Shown one piece after another: positions 7,954-16,068 of a stretch of 16,068 bases of DNA. Below the pieces are notes generated by a model. It was given only the letters and a program-made list of their open reading frames with translations, did not search any database and was not told the DNA's origin. Numbering within the stretch: position 1 is the stretch's first letter; every line of letters begins with the position of its first letter. The DNA is taken from contig JAHHTI010000016.1 of the NCBI GenBank assembly GCA_020024735.1, forward strand, positions 1 through 16,068, written 5' to 3'. This DNA comes from Mycoplasmataceae bacterium (GTDB lineage Bacteria > Bacillota_I > Bacilli_A > Mycoplasmatales > Mycoplasmoidaceae). The position numbers and the translations under genes were made by a program.

Positions 7954-9273
7954 CTACTTGTTTTGTTGAGACAACATATAACCATACATATATAAGGGGA
8001 TATGATGATCATCAAATTTATTGGTTAAAGATGTAATACATGTACAAGAATTAGATATCTCTTTTATTTTGGCAAGACTAGGAGACTTGGTGTTTCTTCC
8101 TGACTTAATTTCCACAATATTTACTTTTAAATTACGATCGTGAAAAACTAAATCTATTTCATATCAATTCTTATTATCAACAAAAGTATGATAGTAAGGG
8201 TGTATTCCATTCCGTATACATTCAGACATGATATAAGATTCAATCATGCTACCTTTTACTCTTTGAAAACCTTCACTCGCAAATGTTAAACTGTCTAATG
8301 AATAATAAGCTGCAATTAATCCTATATCACAAGGGTAAATTTTGAATTTATTAGAAGTATCCATACTATTAAGAGGAAAGGTTAGATTATTACAATTATC
8401 CACCTTATTTACCATATGTGCTTGGACAAGTAATAAGATAGCATATTCATATTCTCGATAACGTGCATTAGTTTTAATAGTAGATAGAGTGAAAGTATTA
8501 TTTTCTCTTCCCATAAAGTCTATGGAATGTATAAAGACTAATCTTGCTCGTGCAATTTCTTTCGGCTCCATAAATCTACTAATATCTGCTTCATAGTTTT
8601 CTAAAATACTTTTGTTTACTTTAGCAGCTTCATTATAGTTCTCATGATTATCAATAAATGCTCTAATAGCTGCTGGGAATCCTCCAATGATTAAGTACTT
8701 CATAAAATACTCGATAAAAATACTATGGAGTAATTCTGAAATATTTCTTTTCTCATAACATTCTTGTAATGAATGATAGATACCAATATTGATATTCATT
8801 AGGAATTCTTCAAAACTTAAGGTATGCATATGAATAGTTTCAATTTGACCAACCGGAACAGAAACTTGTGAGGAAAAGATTTTGACTGTTAAATAGCTAC
8901 CTAAACAAATAATGTTTTTAAATGAATTATTTTCATTGATAAATTTAAGTTGTGTATAAAAAGGCAAGACTTCTTGAAATTCATCTAGAATCAAAAGTGT
9001 TTGGTTGTCTAAAACAATATCTTCATTATATTTATTCTTCAAGACTTCAATTAGATTATCAAAAGAAGGATATTGAGAAAACTTTGCAAATCTTGAGAAG
9101 ACTTTTTCTTCCATAAAATTAATATAATAAGTTTTTTGATACAGCCTTTTACCTGCTTCTAAAACTGTTGTAGTTTTGCCACATTGTCGCGGACCTAAAA
9201 TAACTAATGGTTTTTTGTCATTATTTTGTGATCATTCATCTAGAGATTTATCTACTTTTCTTTTTAAATACAT
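7954..9273 (-). CDS. AAA_14 ATPase with C-terminal DUF4143 (PD-(D/E)XK-like) domain
   Basis: This is a 439-residue P-loop ATPase of the AAA_14/DUF4143 architecture, which is widespread and usually lost or gained between strains. The Walker A is GPRQCGKTT at residues 27-35 and the Walker B is LLILDEFQEV, with Asp97-Glu98. A helical middle follows, then a C-terminal DUF4143 region. The end matches a PD-(D/E)XK-like pattern: YEIDLVF with Asp374, then VEIKSG with Glu388 and Lys390. A nuclease fold is therefore likely, though activity is not proven for this family. The ATG at 9273 is chosen because Walker A lies upstream of the later ATG at 9114. There is no Shine-Dalgarno, and a doubled TATACT lies just upstream. 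Two tandem palindromes precede the promoter. The biological role of the family is unsettled; defence, mobile-element maintenance or housekeeping have all been proposed. Confidence 0.85.
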
Positions 9274-9281
9274 ATGTCTTT

Positions 9282-9292
9282 AGTATAGTATA
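9282..9292 (-). promoter_or_regulatory. Doubled -10 (TATACT) of the AAA_14/DUF4143 gene
   Basis: Two TATACT hexamers overlap by one base on the minus strand (9292-9287 and 9287-9282). They predict starts near 9280 and 9275, giving a leader of 2-7 bases before the ATG at 9273. The palindromic repeats begin 6 bases further upstream and cover the -35 area. Confidence 0.45.
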
Positions 9293-9297
9293 AAAAT

Positions 9298-9361
9298 ACA
9301 AAAGTGTGAAAATTTACACAAAATTGTAGTACAAAAATGTGAAAATTTACACAAAATTGTA
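9298..9361. repeat. Two tandem 31-bp imperfect palindromes, probable operator
   Basis: Copies at 9298-9328 and 9331-9361 differ at one base and repeat with a 33-bp period, about three helical turns. Each has the core TGTGAAAATTTACACA, palindromic except for one symmetric A/A pair. The symmetry extends outward as TACAA...TTGTA to a palindrome of about 34 bp. The pair fills the gap between the MFS gene stop and the ATPase promoter. Two phased dimer sites at a promoter suggest a regulator binding cooperatively; which one is unknown. Confidence 0.75.
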
Positions 9362-9364
9362 TAT

Positions 9365-11704
9365 CTAATTTTTCTTAGAACATTGTCGTTTTTGCTTCTT
9401 AGCTTGCTTTTGAGTTTCAATCAAGGCTATTTTCTTATCAATTAAATGTTGACAATGTTGTGATGGATTTTGATAATAATCATTTAATAAATGATAACCA
9501 TCTAATTGTTGTTGTTTTTCTAAATTAGCACTATATTGAGCAACAATGATTTTCTGATTAACTGCTTTTAATTTTGCTTCTTTAGCATTAATTAATTTAG
9601 TTTTTAATGCTAAAGCTTTATCCATCTTAATAATTAATCAATATTCTTTTTCAAATCTCTTTCATTCATCCATTGCAGAAACTTGCATCAATTTTTCTCT
9701 AGCCGTTGCATATTTTTGATATTTGATAGAAGACTCATGTTCATATTTACTTTGTTGTTCACTATCAATACTTTCAGCATTGATACGAGCAATCTTAGTA
9801 TTTAAAGTTTTAATCTTCTTAGCAAGTTTGGCATCTATTCGTTGATTAATATTTTGTCAATGAAGAGTATTTAATCTTTGCTTTTTAGAACCTTTAAAGA
9901 ATCAATCATTACAACTATCAGATTGTCATGCACAAAGAGTAGTATCAGTAATATCTCATTGCATATCATGATATGCAATAACATTGCTAGTAACTAGGAA
10001 TTGTACATCACTTGGTGAACAATTGTTTGGTAAACAATGATAACAATATATATGAGCTATACAAGCTTTTTGTGGTGATGAATAAACCTTATGATAATGA
10101 TGATTAATCACCTTAGAAATGGCTTGATAATCATCTTGATTTTTCTCAGCTAGTTTAACATCCTTGTTAAATCATATTTTTGCTAACACACAAAATTCCA
10201 TAGCAGCTGCGTGCTTTCAAAAAATGATTTGAGAATATTTAGTAGGCGAATATTCTTTTAATCCACTCACGCCTTTTTTTAACATAATGGTTGAAGAAGT
10301 ATAGGCAAGGATTGAACCAACAATTAAGAAGACAATACAGAAAATTAATAAACGTGGTACATTCCCGTGAATTTCATAACCAAATCATTGATTAACATCC
10401 TGAGCATAGTCGCCCACAATAAAACCATAAGTAGAGTTAGTAATAGCAAATCCAATTCCAGTAAACATTCCTAAAATAGCAATGTGTGAATTAGAATATT
10501 GTTTGCCATATAAAGTACCACACATCATACTCGGAAGAGAAGTATAAATATAACAACACAATCCTTGTAAGATGTAATATAAGAATACTAGATTAGGAAT
10601 ATAGATTGCATAAAGAATGGTAAAAATCGCCATTAATTGTAAACAACATGCAATTAGTAATCCATTATTAGGTTTTAACTTTTGTGAAAGAATCCCACCG
10701 GCAATATTTCCAATTAAACAAGCTACTCCATACACAATTCCTGTGTGTTGTACAAAGACATTGTATTGATCACTTTGCCCATTAGGTGCAAGGACATAAA
10801 AATTTAAAATAGCACTTGATTGGGAAGATTGAATACTGGCAATTTGAATCATCATAAACCCAATACATAATAATCAATAACCAGGATAATTCTTTGTATA
10901 TAAAAAGTTTACTGATTGTTGCTGTTGTTCTTCATGAATTTCCTTAATTGTCTTTTCAAACATATAAACAGGTGGAATTTCCTTACGACATATGACAAGA
11001 ATTACTAATAATCCAAATACTAAACCAATTAAGGCAAAAATTAAATAGGTTAAGAATTGTAGATGCGGTTCACCTGCAGGTTGGTAAGCATTTCCTTGTC
11101 CAGGATTATTATGAAAAATCGATGAAAGTTGTCCTACCAAATATTGCATTCATATATTTCCAGCTGATCCTCCAGCAAATGCTAAACCAAAAGCTAATCC
11201 TCGTTTATTGCTTGGTCATCAACGAATAATTAGGTTATTAATTCCCAAGCCCGAGAAGATAATGATACCAATTTGAGAAATAATATTTCCTGTTCACAAA
11301 ATTGCTACTACCACTGGAATGTGTCTAGCTGATGTAGGAATAAGAGCATTTAAACCAATCATCCCAAAACCTAGAGTAGCCGCTGTTACACCAATCCCAT
11401 AAATTAAACGCATACTAATGTCTTTATTAAATAACTTCGCAATAAAGGGAGCGGCAAAGGAGGCTACAATGGTGGCAACAGTAAAACCTAAACCAATATA
11501 GACAGGATTCCCGTTCATTCATTTTATTCATTCGTCTCCAGCAAAGACTTTAGTTAAATTTACAGAAACGCAATAGGGAAACATTTGTAAGAAGAAACAA
11601 CCGATTAAAACAATTCATTTTCACTTTTCATAGGTAGCGTGATGTTTCTTAACGATCTCTTCTTGATGATATGGATATTTAAAATTATCGGTAGTTAATT
11701 GCAT
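9365..11704 (-). CDS. Major facilitator superfamily transporter with long Cys/His-rich cytoplasmic tail
   Basis: This single 779-residue frame looks like several pieces if TGA is read as stop. Residues of about 27-473 form a 12-helix MFS carrier. The loop RWWPSNKRGLAFGL, followed by GGSAGN, resembles the conserved 2-3 loop and helix-4 region of organic-acid or sugar-phosphate carriers; the substrate is not evident. The remaining 300 residues or so are hydrophilic and predicted cytoplasmic. Around residues 545-565 lies a Cys/His cluster (CIAHIYCYHC and further Cys), with more Cys/His/Trp following. From about residue 615 the sequence is rich in Lys, Gln, Glu and Ala with heptad-like spacing and probably forms a coiled coil. 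Ordinary MFS carriers end near residue 470, so the tail is a notable addition. The gene starts 10 bases after the ffh stop and is probably co-transcribed with it; only a weak purine-rich ribosome site is visible. Confidence 0.85.
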
Positions 11705-11714
11705 TCTTATCTTT

Positions 11715-13058
11715 CTATTTGAAGGTTTGATTTTTGAAAGGGTTCTTACCAGATTTTAATAATTGTCCAATTTCAGTCATCTTTTTATTACCATCTTCTC
11801 ATCTCTTTAATAATTTATTTAATTCGTCAGGTTTTCTTCCTGAACCTTTAATAATTCTTACTCTTCGATTAGCGTCCTTCTTTAATAATCGCGGATTTCT
11901 TCTTTCCTTCTTAGTCATTGAAGACATCAACACTTTTCAAATCTTCATTTGGGTTTCAATCACGTGTGCTTTATCATCATCAATTTTATCATTCATTCCA
12001 GGAAGCATATTCATAATACCACTAATTGGTCCCATTTGTGATACTTGTTCTAGTTGGTTCATTAAATCCTCAAGGTCCATCTTTCCTTGTAGCATTCTTT
12101 GCATTTGACCTCTAGCTTTCTTTTCATCCACAATATCACTAGCTTTTTCTGCAAGGGTTAAAATATCACCTAATCCAAGAATTCTATCAGCCATTCTTTC
12201 TGGATAGAATAAATCTAAAGAACCAATCTTTTCTCCAATCCCTGTAAATTTAATTGGTACATTTAATAAAGAAACTAATGATAATACAGCCCCAGCCTTA
12301 GCATCTGAATCTAATTTAGTAACTACAATTCCAGTTAACTTTAAACGATTGTGAAATTCTTGTGCAACATTGATAATATCTTGACCAGACATTGCATCCA
12401 CTACTAAAAGGATTTCGTCAGGATCAAGTGCTTTTTTAACATCAACTAATTCTTGCATTAGTTTTTCATCAGTTTGTAAACGCCCTGCAGTATCGACAAT
12501 GACTAAATCATTATTTTTAGCTTTAGCAATTTCTAATGCTTCTTTAACAGTTTTAGTAGGATCTTGAGTTTGCTTTTCATAAAAGTTAGCGTGAATATCG
12601 TTTGCTAATTGATGTAGTTGTTCAATAGCTGCCAAACGGTAAATATCACAAGCAACTAATAGAGATGATTTTTGATATTTGTTTTTAGCAAAATTAGCAA
12701 TTTTAGCAACAGTTGTAGTTTTCCCTGAACCTTGTAAACCAACCATCATAATTTTGGTTTGTTTCTTATTAAAATTAACAGTTTGTTCGTTCTTTCCTAA
12801 AATATTAGTTAGTTCTTCCTTTAAGATATTTAATACATAATCTTCCACACTCATTTTTTCAGGAACAGAAGAACCAACAATCTTTTCTTTGATAGATGCA
12901 ATAAAATTCTTCACTACAGTTAAATTAACATCACTATCAATTAAAGATATTCTAATTTCTCTTAAAAGTTCTTTTACATCATCTTCAGTGATGGTTGAAT
13001 CTCTTAATTTTTTTGACATTGTTTTGGTTACAATTGAACCAATCATTGATTTAATCAT
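11715..13058 (-). CDS. ffh: Signal recognition particle GTPase Ffh (SRP54)
   Basis: This is a 447-residue Ffh, the usual length. It binds 4.5S/scRNA and signal sequences, then docks with FtsY to deliver nascent membrane proteins to SecYEG. The N domain covers residues 1-95 (ITEDDVKELLREIRISLIDSDVN). The G domain carries G1 GLQGSGKTTT at 107-116, DIYRLAAIEQL, DTAGR at 189-193 and TKLDSDAKAGA from 247. The Met-rich M domain follows from about residue 295, with LQGKMDLEDLMNQL, a PGM-containing finger loop, and the RNA-binding helix with RRVRIIKGSGR. A TGA at 11937-11939 is Trp; stopping there would remove the RNA-binding part. The ATG at 13058 has a purine-rich site (AAGAGG) upstream. The MFS carrier gene follows within 10 bases. 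Confidence 0.97.
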
Positions 13059-13084
13059 ATAGCCTCTTTTTAATAGAATAAAAT

Positions 13085-13090
13085 ATTATA
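13085..13090 (-). promoter_or_regulatory. -10 element of the ffh promoter
   Basis: TATAAT on the minus strand (13090-13085) predicts a start near 13078, a 20-base leader containing AAGAGG. It lies in the 86-base gap after the HNH gene stop. ffh therefore need not depend on the upstream nuclease genes, though read-through is possible because no terminator is visible in the gap. Confidence 0.5.
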
Positions 13091-13144
13091 TATTAATTTT
13101 ATTATTTTTTATTCGATTATTTAGAATGTTTTATAAAACTATTA

Positions 13145-13429
13145 CTATCTCTTATTTGCTTTCATCCTATTACATCTTACGTGTAAAGGTTGCATATTAC
13201 TAATATTATCCTTTCCACCTTTGGAAAGTGGAACGATGTGATCTACATCTCAAGCAAAGTATCTATTTCTTTGTGATTCATTGCCTCAGTAAGCTTCTCA
13301 TCGCATTTTTTCTCCACAATAACGACAAATACGGTGGTAGTTAGGTGAACAATCTTCAAACCTACAATCACAGTATGGAGCTTTGTCTCAAATTTCTCTT
13401 AATTGTTTTTCCGTTAATTCTTTAGACAT
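13145..13429 (-). CDS. HNH endonuclease
   Basis: This is a compact 94-residue protein of the HNH nuclease fold. The core is WDVDHIVPLSKGG followed by DNISNMQPLHVRCNRMK, giving the DH, N and H/C positions of the beta-beta-alpha metal site. Before it lies a Cys-rich segment (CDCRFEDC, then ICRYCGEKMRWE) that supplies one half of a structural zinc site; CN in HVRCN supplies part of the other. The nuclease probably needs a divalent metal and cuts DNA, but specificity is unknown. The ATG at 13429 follows AGGAG after a 6-base gap. That ribosome site lies inside the preceding gene, which it overlaps by 8 bases, so the two are coupled. Three TGA codons encode Trp. A phage or defence origin is likely by family habit; a solo McrA-like enzyme is an alternative. 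Confidence 0.88.
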
Positions 13430-13586
13430 CTTTGTCTCCTTTCATAAAACACTTTAAGCATACATAACAACCATTAACTTCAACATAGGGAGCATTGTAT
13501 TTATTTTTCATACAATCTCAACATTTAAAATTAGTATTATGTGGTGGAAAATACTTTAAACTATCTAACTTTGATTGTGTTGTCAT
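13422..13586 (-). CDS. Small Cys-rich (zinc-ribbon-like) protein
   Basis: This 54-residue protein is not one I recognise. It has CWDC at residues 22-25 and CYVCLKC at 40-46, two CxxC pairs that suit a single zinc ribbon. The N-terminus is short and polar. A perfect AAGGAG precedes the ATG at 13586, which fixes the start even though the frame stays open upstream without another ATG. The 3' end overlaps the HNH gene by 8 bases, so the two are made together. By arrangement it could be a DNA-binding partner, regulator or specificity subunit of the nuclease; this is inference. The lone TGA codon (CWDC) is Trp. Confidence 0.78.
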
Positions 13587-13605
13587 ATTTATCTCCTTTT
13601 CAAAT

Positions 13606-13614
13606 ATTCTAGCA
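13606..13614 (-). promoter_or_regulatory. Extended -10 promoter of the Cys-rich / HNH gene pair
   Basis: The minus strand reads TGCTAGAAT (13614-13606). It predicts a start near 13599 and a 13-base leader carrying AAGGAG. The same extended -10, with matching following bases, occurs upstream of the surface protein at 152-160. No clear -35 is present. Confidence 0.5.
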
Positions 13615-13676
13615 AAGATTTTTAATAGCTTTTTTAATGCACTAATTAAGGTATCTTTAGAAATACTACTCAAACT

Positions 13677-13752
13677 ACATAAAATATGTTTTTTCTAATT
13701 CAATAAGTCTAATTTGCTTTTAAAAACGATGCCTAAAACACATATTTTATGT
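13677..13752. repeat. Pair of ACATA-N3-TATGT palindromes (inverted 13-bp copies)
   Basis: ACATAAAATATGT at 13677-13689 and its exact reverse complement at 13740-13752 are 63 bp apart. Each copy is itself palindromic (5-3-5). Together they lie in the 291-base region between the divergent HNH pair and the AAA ATPase gene, so they look like operators for a dimeric repressor that could loop the DNA. The 50 bases between them hold nothing else recognisable. Confidence 0.65.
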
Positions 13753-13809
13753 TTTCTTTTAAAAGTAAAAAATTTTTTTAATTTAATTCAAAAATCCTTA
13801 AAAAAGTAA

Positions 13810-13834
13810 TTTAAAGTGAAAAAATCACTTAAAA
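13810..13834. promoter_or_regulatory. Inverted repeat at the AAA ATPase promoter, probable operator
   Basis: TTTAAAGTGA at 13810-13819 and TCACTTAAAA at 13825-13834 are imperfect inverted arms around an A5 spacer, with a perfect AAGTGA/TCACTT core. The element spans about -51 to -27 of the predicted ATPase start, where a repressor or activator would act. An RNA hairpin terminator is less likely because no T-run follows on either strand at the right place. Confidence 0.5.
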
Positions 13835-13848
13835 TAGAAAAAATTCGT

Positions 13849-13870
13849 TAAAATATTGATATTGTCGGAG
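13849..13870 (+). promoter_or_regulatory. -10 element and ribosome binding site of the AAA ATPase
   Basis: TAAAAT at 13849-13854 is a possible -10 with a start near 13861. GGAG at 13867-13870 lies 7 bases before the ATG at 13878. That spacing rules out the in-frame TTG at 13872, which is only one base from the GGAG. Confidence 0.4.
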
Positions 13871-13877
13871 TTTGTAT

Positions 13878-15221
13878 ATGTTAGTTAAGTTTAGTTTTCA
13901 AAATGTTTTTTCGTTTGAAAAACGACAAGATTTTACGATGCTTGCTGGAAAGTCAAAATTAAAGAGTGAAAGAAATATCAAGATTGGTAATGATGAAATA
14001 TTAAAGTTCTCTAGTATCTATGGTGCTAATGCTTCTGGTAAATCAAATTTTGTAAGAGCTTTATTAATGATGAAAATGATTATTATTAGTGGAAGATGTC
14101 CTATAAAAGATTTATCTTATCTATTCAATAGTAAAAAGCGTCCTTCTCTTTTAGAAATTGGTTTATCTATTGATGACAAAATTTATGCTTATGGATTTGA
14201 ATTTGATTTTAAAACTTCTAAATTCCATAAAGAATGATTAAGAGAAATTACTAATGATAAATCAAAAGTTATTTTTGAAAGAGATGCAAAATTAAAAACA
14301 TTTGAATTCAAAACTGTTTCTGCTAATTTTAAAAAAGATTTTCATAAATCATACTTATTAAACAAAATTACTACAAATGATAATATTTTAGCACTTAATA
14401 ATATTGTTAATAATGGTTCAGTATTCAAAGATACTGATGAATTTAAACTCTTATCAAAAATTTATGAATGGTTCTTTGGTAATCTAAATGTCGCATTAGC
14501 AGATGAACCTCAAATTTATGCTGTAGAAAATTTTAATAAGAACTTATTTCAAGATTTACTTGTTTATTTTGACACAGGAATTAAGAAAATATCTATTGAA
14601 GAACGTGAAGCTAATTATTTTGATAGAACTGAACCAGTACTAGCTAATTTAATTAAATTGCCAATAAATACTTTTCGACAAATGTTTGCTAATAAAAAAA
14701 TAACTCTAATGGTTTCAGGTAATTCTACTTGATTAATTAATTTTGATAATGGAACTATTAGTTATTCTGAAGTAATTTATTATCATGAAGAAGAGATGAA
14801 AGTACCAATAATTTTTTCAGATGAATCAGATGGTACACAAAAGATAATTAAATTAACTACTATGTTAAATAGTAAGAATAATACTAATAGAGTTTTTGTG
14901 GTTGATGAATTAGAAAGATCATTACATCCATTATTAACATGAAAATTTATTGATTGTTTTTTAAAAATAAATGCTAACAATAATGCACAATTAATTGTTA
15001 GTTCTCATGAAACAAATATAATGGATTTAGATTTATTAAGAAGAGACGAAGTTTGATTTGTAAAAAAAGAAAACAATGCTTCAGAATTATATTCATTAGA
15101 AGAATTTAGTATTAGATTTGATTTGAAACTAGATAAGGCATACTTGGATGGAAGATTTGGAGCTGTACCTAATTTTGATGGTTTACTTGAAAGAAAACTT
15201 TTTAATAAGGATAAAAAATAA
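13878..15221 (+). CDS. AAA_15/AAA_21 ATPase, RloA/AriA-like (predicted defence ATPase)
   Basis: This is a 447-residue ABC-like ATPase of the COG1106 type. The Walker A is GANASGKSN at residues 49-57. An insertion of about 250 residues, helical and rich in Lys, Asn and Phe, separates it from an SDGTQK signature-like segment near residue 318, the Walker B VFVVDELE with Asp343 and Glu344, and the SSHE switch with His377. The C-terminal block with GRFGAVPNFDGL is typical of RloA-like proteins. All ATPase motifs are intact. Relatives act with an effector: RloB in RloAB, or the TOPRIM protein AriB in PARIS. Here no such effector follows. Instead the stop overlaps the ATG of a 16-codon ORF, and an unrecognised gene faces it. 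The HNH pair diverges from it. Anti-phage function is inference from family and setting. Confidence 0.87.
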
Positions 15222-15271
15222 TGAATTATCAACAAGTTGTTAAAATGGTATATCTAGACCAAGACAAATAA
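15221..15271 (+). other. 16-codon ORF overlapping the ATPase stop (TAATG), possible remnant
   Basis: The ATG shares one base with the ATPase TAA, the usual form of a coupled downstream gene. The reading frame stops after 16 codons (MNYQQVVKMVYLDQDK), and no continuing frame follows in the next 46 bases up to the end of the opposing gene. It could be a functionless start, a small peptide, or the 5' end of a lost partner gene. The remaining gap to 15317 shows no terminator hairpin. Confidence 0.3.
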
Positions 15272-15317
15272 AGGGTAATAATTAAAAGTAATAGGTAATG
15301 AATTAAAAATTTATGTT

Positions 15318-16068
15318 TTACTTTCAATTATTTTTATACTTATTTGCAATTTCTGAAAATCTATCTAGTTTGTAATAAAAAACTGATGTATTAGTTTCAT
15401 TTATTAAATAATGAAAGACATTAAACAATTCATTATTCTCACTATAATAAATTGTTGCATAATCCTTATCTAGATATTCTTTTAATACTTCATCTAACAA
15501 ATAACTGATTTCTGTAATTCATTCAGAAACTTTTGAGACATCTCCAGTTACTTTTCCAAGAGTAGTAGAATAAATAATTCTGTCCTTAATGAGAGAATGT
15601 CTATTGTTTTTTAAGTTTTCTATTAAATTCTGATTTTTTGGCTTGTAATTAAATTGTTCTTTAACGAACTCTATTAAAGGATTTAATAGTCCATACATTT
15701 CTACCTTGTTGAAAGAAAACATTAACAAAAAATTTTCAATATAAGATTTCAATATAGCAATGTTCTTATTTTTAAAATTATGTTTAATTTCAGCTTCTAG
15801 CAATAATACGCACATATATGAAAACTCAAAATACAATTTACTAGAGTTTGGAATATCTAAATTGGATTGCATTGTATAAAAATCATAAATTTGCTCATTA
15901 TTAAAATGCTTCCCTTTTTCCTTTTTATTTTTATTAAAATAAAACTTTAATTTAGTTGATTCAAAAAGTTGGTTAATATCTAATATTTTTTTTAATTCTT
16001 TAAATTCTTCACAAAAAGTCTATCTAATGAAGTTGGTAGTGAATATCAATTAGTTACATATGATGAAT
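15318..16068 (-). pseudogene. Unrecognised helical protein gene, partial and apparently frameshifted
   Basis: The minus-strand frame ending with TAA at 15318-15320 is coding-like throughout, with two in-frame TGA Trp codons. I do not recognise the product, which is helical, rich in Lys, Asn, Phe, Tyr and Leu, and has no membrane segment or catalytic motif that I can see. The frame is open upstream to a TAG at 16020-16022 but offers no ATG before 15872. The neighbouring frame at the window edge reads like protein (WYSLPTSLDRLF) and would join smoothly to CEEFKELKKIL if one T were added to a T5 run (minus strand, 16017-16013). The gene is therefore frameshifted, phase-variable or carries a sequencing error, and its 5' end lies outside the window. 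If intact from the ATG at 15872, it would be a 184-residue protein with no visible ribosome site. It converges on the AAA ATPase, 96 bases apart. Confidence 0.6.

Noticed and set aside
9298..9361. A minimal CRISPR array
   Set aside because: There are only two copies with a 2-base gap, no spacers and no cas genes.
9365..11704. Several separate broken transporter genes
   Set aside because: The pieces share one frame and are separated only by TGA codons, which encode Trp here.
11734..12108. Plus-strand frame opposite the end of ffh
   Set aside because: It is a shadow of the conserved ffh M domain on the other strand, with no ribosome site.
13495..13698. Plus-strand reading frame antisense to the Cys-rich gene
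   Set aside because: It has no ribosome site and low-complexity composition. The opposite strand has a perfect AAGGAG start and Cys pairs.
13587..13700. N-terminal extension of the Cys-rich protein (open frame upstream, possible TTG start)
   Set aside because: The strong AAGGAG at the ATG at 13586 and a -10 at 13606-13611 place the start there; the extension would also overlap its own promoter.

Overview
The window is AT-rich, densely packed mollicute DNA. Most long reading frames stay open only if TGA is read as Trp (genetic code 4). With TGA as stop, the surface protein, the MFS transporter, lgt, the purine permease and others fall into fragments, although their motifs continue across each TGA. 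Gene content is typical of Mycoplasma and its relatives: hprK directly followed by lgt, ffh, rbgA, a lipobox surface protein, and near-leaderless promoters. The species cannot be named from this window. The adjacent hprK-lgt pair would suit the M. pneumoniae / M. penetrans side of the group, but that is only a guess. No tRNA, rRNA, CRISPR array or insertion sequence was seen.

Layout. 1-1716: a surface protein with lipobox and C-terminal membrane anchor, ending in a strong terminator shared with the convergent purine permease. 1732-3634: purine permease (minus strand) with a structured leader, then a region of divergent promoters. 3635-6557: plus-strand alpha/beta hydrolase, HPr kinase/phosphorylase and prolipoprotein diacylglyceryl transferase. 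6554-13058: a long minus-strand run containing ffh, a 779-residue MFS transporter with a large Cys/His-rich and coiled-coil-like tail, an AAA_14/DUF4143 ATPase behind two tandem palindromes, rbgA and a small membrane protein.

13145-16068 is an accessory-looking, defence-like locus. A 54-residue Cys-rich protein and a 94-residue HNH nuclease overlap as a two-gene unit. They diverge from a 447-residue AAA_15/21 (RloA/AriA-like) ATPase across an intergenic region of about 290 bases with three palindromic elements. The ATPase stop overlaps the start of a 16-codon ORF in the place where a partner would be expected. A convergent, unrecognised helical protein follows; it runs off the window and appears frameshifted at a homopolymer.

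How the genes fit together. Lgt attaches the diacylglyceryl group to lipoproteins such as the first gene. Ffh (SRP54) targets membrane proteins, including the transporters seen here. RbgA matures the 50S ribosomal subunit. HprK phosphorylates HPr and senses carbon state. The purine permease supplies bases to an organism that presumably cannot make purines itself. The strongest candidates for something undescribed are the permease leader (three stems that can form a three-way junction, plus a competing hairpin) and the operator-rich HNH / AAA ATPase locus.
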